From NCBI GenBank assembly GCA_963920665.1, contig OY987263.1, positions 21,037,968-21,101,967 on the forward strand: DNA of 64,000 nucleotides. The letters are read 5' to 3'. The translations under genes were made by a program, and so were the position numbers. The stretch comes from Straminergon stramineum (lineage: Eukaryota; Streptophyta; Bryopsida; Hypnales; Calliergonaceae). Of this stretch, positions 12,573 to 24,611 are shown in pieces (position 1 is the first letter of the stretch; each line of letters begins with the position of its first letter). The notes below the pieces were generated by a model. The model was not told the DNA's origin, searched no databases, and was given only the letters and a program-made list of their open reading frames with translations.

Positions 12573-14650
12573 ATTCTCTTGGCTGGAACACACAAAACGA
12601 GGACATTTGCAGACAATCAGAGGCGGAACAAAATATGCCAATTGAATCCTGGCTGCTCAAACTCATTGCAGAACTATCCAGAAATATTCAAGGGCAGAAA
12701 TCTTGCCTCTTGTTCACAGAACCCACACGCCCGTTGACGTCCTTCAGAGCTCTCTCCGTGCGATGGCTAAATGTGGATGCTCGCCTCAGCATAGGACCTA
12801 CATGGACAGCAATCTCATGTAACATGCGTCGGGTACAACTTGCAATTCCGGACTTGGTGCATGAATCTAACATCGTGGAGGTGAAAGCGACACTGCTTTG
12901 AAATCTCTGTGGTTGAACGAGGTACACAAGTAACCATGTGGACGGCTGGAGATGGCCATGCTCGCACTGGCCACGGCCACGCAGCAAATCAAACTACACT
13001 CCCTCGCCCGGCATTTCAAGATGACCACTCTGGCGGACTCCGAAGTGATCTAATCTGAGACGATCAATTTCAGACGCAACAGCAGTACAAAAGTTCCCAT
13101 GGCGGGCGCGTCAGGAAGAATCTTTTTCGGAGTCGCGCAGCCTGAGTCAACGTTGAAACGCATTGTAGCTACCTCCCTTAGTTAGGATTAACGCTCTGGA
13201 CTGATGAAATGATTGAAAGCTCCTCTGCTGGCTCGACTTCGACATTCATGCCTACAGGCACAATTCTAAGCAACTCTCGAAATGACGAAGTTCGCAGTTT
13301 GACAGCATAGAATCACTTCAGGCTGCATTGCGGGATAACGTAATCTTCCGTTGCATTCCATTTGTCAATTGTCTCCCGGATTGACTTAAACTGAGTATCT
13401 CGATACTGTTTTCAAAGACTCTGTTCTTAGGCTCTAAGCACACACGAGAGAGAGAAACCTTCAAACCAAGTCAAATTATTTATGAACTCGAAACTCAGAA
13501 GTGGAATAAACTATTTTGATACTATGTTTTCCCGTGACGCGGGCATCGGCAGCGATAATCATGGAGAGACCAGAGCGATTTAAGGGGAAGGGAGGCACCT
13601 CGACAGGTTTATCAGGTCACAAGAGTGCAGAGGAAACAGAGGAGTCAAGGGAAAGAAACTTCAATGGGAAACACTATTCAACCACATTCCAATTTGGAAT
13701 GGAAGTGCGCTCTGCAACTGAAGCCTTCATGCATTGTAACCTGATCTCTTCCCTCAACCAAGCCTCAATGCAAGAAATATTGCTGCTAGAATTTTACCTG
13801 AAACTGACACAGGAGGCTCCATGAGACCGCACCACGAGCTGCCTCCTCTTTACTTGCCACCACTGCACTCCCTTTTCCACGAGGTTCCCAATCCACCAGT
13901 AATCTCGCCAGTGTAACCACTACACTCTTCAGCTATGCTCGAACTCCGAAAAGATTTCGAAGAAAATGACACGAACGAAAGCGAACAGCAACTTAATTGA
14001 ATACTCAAAAGACACTCTTCCAATGTACACTAATGTACATGATATTAAGAGAAATGGAGAAATGGCGCCAAGAGGAACCTCCACCAAAGCTAAAAGCTCA
14101 TTTAATCACTCCCTAAACCTACATTACTGCACAGATTTCCCTGAGAAAAGAAGCCGGCGGAGACGAAGAAGTTGCAGCTTCTTTGATATCTCAAAAAACA
14201 CTCTCTAATCCTAGATTAATGCACAGATTCCTCCTAGAGATAGACACAGAGATACACCTTACCTGAAAGCTCAGAAGGCACTCTCAAAACCTACATACCT
14301 GCTCAGATTTCCCCGAGAAGACACTCAAAAGAAATGCCACAACCGCCACATTACAACAGGAGGCCCCTACAGGTGCTCGAAAACGAGGTCGCGAAGATGC
14401 TGGGTTAAGGATTGCAGAGGCAGGGGAAGCTTGCCATAGCCAAGCAGGAGCAACAAACATTGCCTGTGGCGGTGTGACTTGCACGACTCGGCGGGGTCTC
14501 ATCCACGTCCCAAAATTTGAATTCCAGGTCCCGATACCGAGATCCCGAAAGTGGACCTTGAGAGTTCTCTACCTTGGAAGTTCCGACTTCGCGCCAGACG
14601 GATTGAGGTCTTATTTTCATGGGGGCAAATGGTAGACAAATCATTGCTCT
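12573..14650. other. GC-richer DNA upstream of the minus-strand gene; no firm gene
   Basis: This region should hold the promoter and 5' UTR of the gene that starts at 12572. The base composition is gene-like. On the minus strand there is an open stretch from about 14502 to 14287 that begins MRPRRVVQVTPPQAMF and ends at a good donor (GAGCAG|gtatgt at 14299-14288 or nearby). It could be a non-coding leader exon of the downstream gene or a small separate gene. I cannot assign a product. Confidence 0.35.
14107..14322. repeat. Three spaced copies of a 44-bp motif
   Basis: Related blocks start at 14107, 14199 and 14279, spaced 92 and 80 bp. Each reads CACTC(C/T)(C/A) followed by a CCTA(C/G)ATTA-like core, a GCACAGATT-like core and CC(C/T)(T/C)GAGA-type ends. 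On the minus strand each block carries a possible splice-donor-like GTAGG, so it may be an exon or UTR segment that multiplied. Confidence 0.55.
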
Positions 14651-17600
14651 TGCTCTTGTTTACCATAAGCTAGGGTGCTCTAAAAGCAACCCTGCTCTAA
14701 TAGCGACCTCTAAGACAAAGGTGCATTTTGCTTTCTTCAATGTATCAATAAGGTAGACCAACCTATTACCACCTTGATTCACAATCTGAGTATATCAGGA
14801 CCAATTCCAGGAGGGGCACATATTTTTTAGAGGTGTGCGCATGTTTCACGAATCAAACTCAAGTAGAATCACAATTTTCCAATTAAAATTATGATTTCTA
14901 TGAATTTTTAAAGTGGTTTGCCTTGAAATTAAAAAACGGACACTAGACTAGAGTCATAAATGTCCTATCCTAAACCTATAACCACCATTCCACGTACCTA
15001 ATAGCACTTGAATATCCACCAATCAAGGACTGACATGTTACCCAAGTTGGAATTAATGCATTGAAATTGTTAGAAAAGCAAATGAATTTGGATGAGTTTT
15101 ATGGTAGAGATGGGGCCCAAAGTAAGATGGCAATTATAGGAAGCTGGTGGAAATGGGCTGGTCTATTTTGGTATACATTTCAAAAAGGGGTCACTTTTAT
15201 TAACTATGACATTTCAACTTCAAAAATTCATAACTAATTCCACAAAGGTCCAAAAAATATGAAACAACTTAGATATAGATGCCATTTCCATTTCTTCTTC
15301 CTATGAAAATTTCTTGAAAATTGTTTCAAGGAGTTTAGCTTCCCCCAAATGCAATCAACTCTTAAAAGGTTCTGCTTTAAGAACAAACTACCTTACATGA
15401 AGGTTTGATTTAGCATTCAAGTGCGGAAAGTGAAATTTTTGTGTTAGATTCTTACAATTCCATGTTACCTCACACCATTCACAAGTTGATATGTGACACT
15501 TTTTTACTTAAATGACTTAATTTATATTGAATTTGATCTTCATATAGGGTACATAATTTTTAAATACAACTTCTTGGAATACTTTAAAAGAAGGTTTCCA
15601 CACTATTTCTGCCAAGCATAGTCTACAATTTTGCATGGGATGAATAACTAGATATTTGATATGAAATAAAGTACCTCCTTGGTGTGAGCAAAGGAATTTA
15701 AATAAAATAGCCCATTGTGGTCAAAATTAGGAGTTTGCCCTCATGCTACTACTTAAAATTTTTTTTTAAAAATTTCCACTTGAAGACAAGGGTGCATAAA
15801 GGCAAGAGCAATTGAAATTATATTTTTATGATGAAGTATGAATTTGTTATGAATTTTTGAAGTGTTTTGCTCCAAAGAGTCTCTAAACTACTCTAAAACC
15901 AACAAAAAGCATATCCATAATGCTCATCATTCTTACTCATCTAAAGCAATCATGGTGTTTTCAAATTATGAAAGGCCTAGAAAAGTCACTTCCTATAATG
16001 AGAAAAATAAAAGTTCTTAAAGAGGTCACTAATCACTCCATAATTGTCAGCTAAGATATTAATTGTGGCTCAAATGTAATTTATCGAAAATACACACACC
16101 ATAATGGGGTTATTCTTTAGGTGTCTACTATGCATCTTATGACCACAATGGGTTGCTCTACTTTAGAGTAAGTGACCCATTCTTGACCACCACCCCATAT
16201 CCACAATATGTTAATATAGGCTACTATATTCTCAATTAGTTGTGGTTTATATTTCTGCTTACAACTGACATGTACTAGCTGGAGTAACATAAATGTTCAA
16301 GAAGTGTACATTGAAAGCATAGAATGATCACAATATGTACATTGAAAGCCACAATTGTCACTCTCATTGATTTTGTAACAAGCCTATGATCAAAAAATCG
16401 AATGGCCTATATAACAAGAATTGAATTCACAGAATCTTCATGAAAAAAATTCATAGCAATTTCATTTTTGATGAAAAAAATGAAAAAAAATTCAAATCCT
16501 TCTAAAATCTATTTCATTGCATGAAGAAATTTTTTCCTTCACTAAAACCATCATGTAGCTATATTCAATTCCTTTAGTGGTTGGAAATGGGTTGCTTATT
16601 CTACCCTAAATTTGTCCTTCATGATGATCTTTGGACCAACATAACTATTACAATTATGAAAATCATATCTCATAAGTATGTTTTAGTACTTGTTTGATGT
16701 TTGGCATTTGTTAGTTGTAATTGATATAATCCCACATGGCTGGTTGTATAAAACACAATTTCCAATATCCATTCACAAAATGTTATTCTTTTCAAAAATA
16801 TGGAAGAAGATATAGACATTAGATGTTTTTCAGCAATTCTAGAGGGACATTTCAGGCATGTTCCCCACGTTGTTCCCACAGCAGTGAGGGAACGGATGAC
16901 TATTGTTAGCTATCATAAAGACTAAAAAATAATTCTCTCTCTCTCTCTATCTATTTGTCTTGGAATATAAAAAGAAGCCGAACAAAAAAAAATTTAATCT
17001 GACATAGTCGCCTTCCAACCACATCATCACGATGAAGTGACATCATAATAGTGGCGTAGTTCACCAAGTTCCCCACTGTGAGGAACTTGTAGACTTCTAA
17101 TGGGGCCAAATCTCATCTAATGATTCATCTGTAGAAAGTAGAAGCTAGTACACTTGGTGGTACTATGATTTGCTAAATCTGGGGCACATCCAACACTGCA
17201 TATTGCAACAAGATCTTGCATATTGTGAGGCACACAATTCAATAGTTGGCACAATATTCAATGACTCCATTGTGATCATAGCTATAGAGAGATTACCATT
17301 AAATAATTTTAGTGAAACAAAATTGGAAGTGAAATTAGAAAGTCAAACCTTTTCAACAGCACATAGCTAGCAAATATTAAAAAAATCTAATGAAATTTCA
17401 AAGTAAGTAATTGGATGAAGTTCTAAACTTTGACATATTTTGTGTTTTACAGCATTCAAAAGTAAAAGCTGAGAATGACCACTTTCGGCTCTTCTATGAT
17501 CTAGAAGGCAAAACATTAATGTTATTTCACATTTGTTAAAATCTTAAACTCTAAGTCCAAAGTATAATTGAAGTTTTGTATGAAATTCTTAGGATAGTTT

Positions 17601-20600
17601 TTAAATAGTATGTGGCTTTATTTCTATTTCTAGACGTTCAAAAAAGTTTCATATCCATTATGAATAGGAATGTTTTAATTCATAGCAAAAAATTATAATT
17701 TTTCGAGTTTAATTATATTTATTCAATTGGATAAAAATCTTTTATATAAAAATTTAGAACTTTTTTTTTGAGATCCAAAATTGTTAAAAAATACTCTCTA
17801 CAAAGCAAGGCAAAAATCTTCATTTTCTTTGTTCATTCTTTCATAAATCAATTTGCAAGGCCCTTCAGTTAACTTGTATAACCTTTAGAGTTTTGGGTTG
17901 TTCCAAGACAAAAAATTTTGAAACATACCCTTTCCTAAAAGAACCCTATATGTATTTTTATTTAGAAAAACAATTCATTTTTATATTTAACCCCTAAATG
18001 TAAAAACTTTGTTTTTTTGCAACATAGTGATTTTAGACAGCTCACCACGAATGGAGTTTTTATTTTTTTTTGCTGAAATGTTCACACAACATGTGCCCAA
18101 GGAGTAGCTTTAAGCCCCAAAAAATTTCATAACTTTTGACTAAATGGTTAAAAAGTTATTGCATGATATGTCATTTTCATTGCATGGCAGGCAACCCAGG
18201 TAGCTCAAAAAACTTCTTTAAAAATCACTTTTTAAAAAATAAATTTTTTAAATTGGTTCTCTAGATTTATATATAAAAATCTATATATACTAATCAAAAG
18301 TTATGAATTTTTTTGGGACTTAAAGCTACTCCTTGGGCACATGTTATGTGAACATTTCAGCAAAAATAAATAAAAACTCCATTCGTAGTGAGCTGCCTAA
18401 AATCACTATGTTGCCAAGAAACACAGTTTGGGCATTTAGGGATTAATGTTACTTTTTAGTAGATTTCACTGTAAAATCTTATACTTATCCTACAAAATTA
18501 CATTCATGAGGGTTTATGCTCAAAATGGCCTAAAAAAAACCCTAAAAGAACTTGGTGGGGAGTGTGGACTATGTAGATCTTCCAAGCAATGGATTTTCTG
18601 GATATTACAAAATACTAATTTTAGACTCTTCCTATAGCCTATGCAAACCAAATCATAAATTGCCTAATTTCACAACCAATGAATTAAACAAATGACATAC
18701 ATCATATCATCCAAGTATTCAATTCAAAATAGTGTCCATAAATACTTAAGAACCGTGGGCAATTAGCCTTGAGCCTTCAATACATCAACAAAAAAGTGTT
18801 TTTTCCAAGTTGGCACACATTCAACTTACAACCTATAGTGTAGTTGACCTTCTCATGCTAAAATGGTGACTATACCTCCATCCTTGATCCAATTTTGGCA
18901 AGCCTTAGCTTTTTGAAAAGCTAACTTGCAAATCTATCTCATTCCCCCAAATCAACTCTTCTAGACTCACCATTCTCTTCATCTTGATTGTCAAAGTTGG
19001 AAATCTCACTTTGGAACTGGCAATTGACCTCTTTGCACCAAAACAACCGCCCTATCTTCATCCTTGCTCCAATATCATCGAACCTTGGCATTTTAGAAAG
19101 TCTACAAAAGAAACTACAAAAACCTAACATTCGAAATCTTAACACCTACCTATCTTTTTACTCAAAGTTTTCTAGTAAGGGGTCTCCACCTAACACTAAA
19201 CAAATTGGGAGGGAAAAAAGAGAGAGTTCCAAACCCTCCTATTCATTTCCTCTACTCCTTTTTAATCCACAGTGAGAACCTCCTCAATTAATTTCTTAAG
19301 CCATAACTCTCAAATTTCCATAACTTCTCAAAACTCAAACAATTTCTTCACATGGATTAAAGCCTCCAAGAACTCACACGTGCATGTATAAGCAAGAGAG
19401 AGAAAAAGAGACCTAATTTCCTACTCTGAAGCCCCATTAGCCTTCTAACCTTCATTCATTAATTCCATCCCTACCCTAATTTATTATAATCCACATAAAT
19501 TTATTGTCTTTATCCTACCTTAGAATATCTACTACTATATTAGTATCCAACATTTATTCTAACTCTATTTTTTTTTTAATTTGCATTTTAAATTTTTAGT
19601 TAACTTGTAATGCAAACTCCTATTTGCAGTATTCTGTTTTCGATTTTTACCAATTTCACCTTTGGCATAATTTTCTTGATTACCCATTTCTTACCTAATG
19701 TCTTTTTGATTTAGAAATCCTAACTTTTCCCTAGAATTTTCCCATCATTCTCACATAATCAAATTTTCTAATTTTCACCCCATTGTCTTAGAATTACTAT
19801 TGCTACCTATTGAAAAATCTACTAATTCATGGTTGTGGATTAATTCTTCCTACTAATAATTCCTAATTCATATTTTCACCCAAATTTCCTTAATATTTCT
19901 AATTCAAAATTGTGGGCCATTGTGGTGATTGACAAAGTATCTTTTGTAAGAATTCTAGAGTGATAAAAATGGAAAATTTGAGGATGATAAATAACACTTG
20001 ATTTTAGAAAGAAAAAACTTCAACCAATTGCTATTCTATCCCTTGAACATATCCAAAAATTTGTATGTTCTATAAGTAGAAGAAATAACTATCAAATTGA
20101 AAATACTTGAAAAAAAATTCACAATAAACTATTCATAGTCATTAATGAGACATTTAAAAAAACAAAACTATGTAGATTGATGAGTAATACTACAATATGA
20201 ATAACTAAAAAATCAATTCTAAGGACTAGAATGTCATAGTAAATAGTCCACACCATATGCTAATAACTTTGACACTAGTGAAGGGGGAAAGTAAAGGATT
20301 TTTGCTAACTTGCTTACTACATCTATGTACACATCATAAACATTTATAATATTTCTCGTCAATTCTATAGATCATGTTGTGGCATAGGTTAATATTCTAA
20401 CCTTTGTCACGCCTTGTATTACATTGAAGGTTGTGTATGTATTGTCTTGCAATCACTCAATAGAGTTCCACATAAATGGTATTTACATTTTGTCACATTG
20501 GTGTTGATTGGAGGTGAATGCCACCTCATTTATGTATTTGGATATAAGTGTGATGTTGTTTAGGTACTACCGTAGTCATTGTTGCATCATTGTATTTTTT

Positions 20601-21560
20601 ACTTGTGTAGCTTGTCAAATGTTGGCACAATGTGATTTTGGTTCACTGTGTTTGCATATGACAAGGTCATTTGCCCAAAATCCCATTATAGGGCACTTTA
20701 TGTCACCATGCATATTGTCCACAAAGTTGTCTTGATAGTTTCATGTTATTCATCTATAATTATATAGAAAATAAGATTGCCAAACAAAGAATCCTCGGCA
20801 ACCTCTACTCCAAGTTCCAACTCCTTAGGGCCAAAACTTCTAAAAAGTGTCATGCCATTGTAGAGAGTTAAGTGAACTAGGACCTAAAAGTGGGGTTTGG
20901 GGACATAGTGTGAAGCTATAAGTTTTGATTTCTTAGCTCTTTGCTAATCAAATTTTTAGAATTTAGTAGAACTTGGGACTTATGAAGTAGTGAGAACTGG
21001 CCCTTAGGTATTTGTTGGAGTTAATTTTTCTTTTCAAACAAATTTGATGATAAATGATGGAATCTAATTTCAAAATGTATTTTTTTTGGAACACATCTTA
21101 CTTTCATATTGCTAACTTTCATAGAAAATTAAAATGATTTCTTTAATACATGAACAAAAGGTACATTTATGACCTTGTGAGTTGTGACCAATGTTTAGCT
21201 TTGCAAAAAGTAGCTACACAATTAACCCTAGAAAGTGCTAGGTTCTTCCATAGTGTACATATGACAAACTAACATGAGTTTCCTTGAAAATCTTACAATT
21301 AAAATTTGCAAATCATCATCTCCCTAATCTGTGAAGGATAGAGTGTTTTTCATCTTGAAAAGGTCCAAAATGAAGATCATGACCCTTAGACTCTTAAACC
21401 CATAAATGACGTGAGGGATGTTTTTTGTTCAATGATTGACAAGGAATTCTCTTGTGTAGGACAGAAGTGCAACTATTCATCCTCGGAATTAGGGGTGGAA
21501 AGGGGAGATCTTCTCCAATAGTTTGACTCCCAATGAATATATATATATTTTAAAAGTATT
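14651..21560. other. Long AT-rich non-genic region
   Basis: About 7 kb of AT-rich, CG-poor sequence with poly-A/T runs, only chance short frames and a small CT microsatellite near 16933-16950. Apart from the foldback element at 17991-18442 I see no recognisable mobile-element coding remnant, RNA gene or gene. Confidence 0.6.
17991..18442. mobile_element. Foldback MITE with TTAA flanks (copy L of the TTAA family)
   Basis: The element runs from CCCCTAAATG (17991) to CATTTAGGGA (18442). It is flanked by TTAA at 17987-17990 and at 18443-18446. The first about 148 bp and last about 147 bp form a long inverted repeat (for example CATGTGCCCAAGGAGTAGCT in the left arm, its complement with few mismatches in the right arm), separated by about 156 bp. 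The termini match those of the shorter TTAA elements in this window. No coding capacity. A transcript would form a long hairpin. Confidence 0.75.
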
Positions 21561-22974
21561 TCCACAGTCACCAGTACGGCGATTATGGGTTAAGGCTTAT
21601 TAGTCAGTGAACTAAGTTAGATCGATACCATCATGACTGCCTTACGGAATCCCCTATAGAAAAAGCCCTTATTGGTGAAGTTTGGTACCCTTCCGAAACA
21701 GTTTGAAAATAAGCTGACCTGGATGGCCGGATGAGAACTGTAGTATATCATGGTACGTAGTAACTTAATTACCTCTTCAAGGCTACCGGTATTCGGGAAC
21801 TCGACTGCCAAGCCGGTTCCTTTCATTTCATACCAGTTCGCCCTCCGCCTCACCGATCATCACGAGTTTCCCTGTAGAATTAAATGGAAAGCAACGTGCT
21901 CCGCTAACGCCGACTGCACGTCTGGACTCAAGCTCGTTTAGGATTTAGCAGTTCCCCAATCCCCATTTGCAGCTTCCTTTGTCAAGCTTATAATTGCCAT
22001 GCACCTTTCAATTTCATTCATGAATTGGAAGCTAGCGACGTCGTTCACAGATTGCTCGGACGACGCGACATAGTCACATAGAACGAGCTTAGACAAAGTT
22101 GTTCTTGAGTTCGTGACAGCACTGACTTTATTATGCCCACGGAAAGCCCTGTTACGTCGGCTCCGGCATCGCATTGCAAGAACCAACCACGAAGTCACTG
22201 CAGCTTGCTATTCCAAATCGAAAATTCATTATTATTAGCAACAAAGGAAAGTGAGGGTGCTCAAGAGCAAACCTCGTGTGAAGATCGGGACTGAAGTTAA
22301 TAAGAGAACTGAAATTTGATCAGCATGGGTTAGCTGAGGAATTCAGGAGACGGTTGTTGCAATCCTAAAGTTCAAATTTCCAGCTTGGAAAGGCTGGCCT
22401 TCTTGAATTCGGACCTACAACAACAGTATCCCGAAAGCTAGATTAGCGGCATCATTTTCGACGCCGACCACATCATAAATATAAAGATGGGTGGTGCATG
22501 TCTGGATGTTTTGGAGGGGGCGGGTGAGCAGAAGGTACCTCTGGCCAGGGAGAGAAAATGTTCTACAGAATAATTTCTGACCCGGCTGCTCCCGCGCTGT
22601 GTCCAAGCACGAGGCAGTAGGATGCTGGATTGTTGCTTTGCAAAACTAATGCATTCCACTTTAGCTTTTGGATCAGTTCGTTAGGTAGATTGCGCACCAG
22701 TAGCTGTTGGAGCACTCTCTCCATCAGAAAAGAGTATCACGGTATTCAACTCTCCGCCATTGCTATGATTTTGACGTTCTGGTTTGCGACCGAACCTCGT
22801 AGCTCCATTTCGCATGAATTAGTCTGTCTATGGCTCAGAAGTGGGGGTCCGAATATGCCCCATCCTGATTCGTGAATGGATTCACGCATTGCCAATCTCA
22901 GGAGCTCCAACTGTTACGCTGGCCAGGGGATTGACCAAATTCAATCAGGTCGGGCCTCTCAGAAGCGTTTGGAC
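21561..22974. other. Gene-like composition upstream of the peroxidase; promoter expected
   Basis: GC content rises at about 21.56 kb. Short open frames exist on both strands (for example minus 22198-21938 and 21853-21617), but none has a recognisable domain and none starts convincingly. A possible TATA-like motif, AAATATAAAG, lies near 22475. An in-frame ATG at 22876 would put 33 extra residues before the peroxidase signal peptide. I read this stretch as promoter and 5' UTR, possibly with a decayed gene fragment. Confidence 0.35.
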
Positions 22975-24611
22975 ATGATGAAAAGCAACAGGCTGCACTG
23001 GAACTTGTGTGCGATAGTGGTATTTCTGTTGCTGGCTGCGAGCTCGTTGAATGGAGCAGCCGACGCAGCGGCTTTGCCTCCCACGCTAAAACTCAGATTT
23101 GGCCACTATGCCATCACAGTGTGCAAGAACGTGGAGTCGGTTGTGAGAGCCGAAGTGTTGAAAAAATCCCAGCAGGATTTCACCATCATTCCCGCCTTGC
23201 TCCGCATTTACTTCCACGACTGCTTTGCTGATGTGAGCGCATTCCTTCGATTTCTAATTTGAATGTGCACTTCTCAATGCGTTATATCAATATCCAGAGA
23301 ACCTCAAAGGGAATCACACGAAAAACACAGCTGGGTATAATTTCTGCTATTAGACTGACCAAAGATTTATTGATTCATGCAAGTGGATTCTAGTGAACCA
23401 AAATATGCCATACTTGGATACTCAGGTATACAAAAGTAACCAGGGTTCTAAGTTTCGTCTTGCAGGATTTTAGGGTGTTACATTTACGTATGTGCCTCGG
23501 GCAGTTCTTTTGCGCTTACTCTTTCTTTTTATTTGAAAACACAGCACCAATGTGACGCCTCCCTCCTGATCAAGAAGATGCCATCGGGCGCAAAGACTGA
23601 GCTCGACGCGGGAACCAATGAAGGCATTCGAGGCTTAGACTTCATCGATTTCCTCAAGACGAAAGTGCTGGCTTCATGTGGTGGCGCGAATTTAGTTTCC
23701 TGTGCCGACATCATCGCCCTTGTATGTCTCTCGAATCCTTATTCGTCAATCCTCTCCAACAGAGATTTTCAAGACTGGCAGCTATTTGCACTTCTTTACA
23801 GGAAAATGGAATTTTCTTGCTTTCCGACTTGTAATTCTGCAACAATTTGATTATTTTTTTAAACCGTTTTCCGATCCTGGTATATGATCTTACAGCTTAA
23901 GAACGGAGTCCATAAGACATAATCGAAAGCATCGCAATGTAAGATAGCTATCTAAACATTCCGAACGAGAACACTATGTTTTCTTCGTAACGGAGGTTTG
24001 CAGCGACAAACGATTCACGGAAATTTAACTGTCAGGCGAGTGGTCGTGTTCCTTACGCCATTCCCACGGGTCGCCTCGACGGCAAACTCTCCGCGCAAGC
24101 GAACGCGAACTCTTTACCAGGCTCGCGAAACTCCATCGCCTCCCTCGTCACCCGGTTCCAAATCGCGGGATTCTCCGCGGAAGAGACGGTAATCCTTAGC
24201 GGCGCGCACTCCATGGGCCAATCGAGGTGCAAGTTCTTCAACGACCGGCTCTACAAATTCTCCATCATGAAGAAACCCGATCCCACCATGAGTGTGGCGC
24301 TTGCGGATCAGCACCGGAGGGTTTGCTCCAACTCGACCGCGGACAACAACCGCGTGTTCCTTGACCAGGGCACGTCTGTGAAGTTTGATAAAAGCTATTT
24401 CACGCAGATCACGAAAAGCAGAGGAGTCCTGCAATCGGATCAAAACCTGCTGGTGAGTACGTTGACGAAAGGGTTTGTGAACCAATTCGCTGCTGGGACG
24501 GAGGACGCCTTCGGGAAGAAGTTCGAGGCAGCCATGGTGCGCCTTGGGAGCCTTGGGAGCCTCACGGTCTCCAATGGTAACATTCGGAGAGTGTGTTCGG
24601 TGCTGAATTAA
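22975..24611 (+). CDS. Class III (secretory) peroxidase, divergent
   Basis: Exons 22975-23232, 23545-23721 and 24036-24611 give about 336 residues. The enzyme would use H2O2 to oxidise phenolics in the apoplast or vacuole. Residues 1-31 are a signal peptide (hydrophobic core IVVFLLLAASS). The distal haem site RIYFHDCF has the catalytic Arg77 and His81. The proximal His lies in LSGAHSMGQSRC. The C-terminal part has FDKSYFTQI, VLQSDQNLL and IRRVC, and Cys residues occur at the usual places. Two oddities: the usual FVNGCDAS reads FADHQCDAS, one residue longer and without the conserved calcium-site Gly; and the obvious acceptor at 24003 would shift frame, so an acceptor at 24035 is needed. That shortens the segment after CADIIAL, where AARDAV is normal. 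It could be a real divergent enzyme or an early pseudogene. Confidence 0.8.

Noticed and set aside
16933..16950. CT microsatellite
   Set aside because: Very short and unremarkable.
22876..22974. Earlier in-frame ATG for the peroxidase
   Set aside because: It would place 33 polar residues before a clear signal peptide; the ATG at 22975 fits a secreted protein better.
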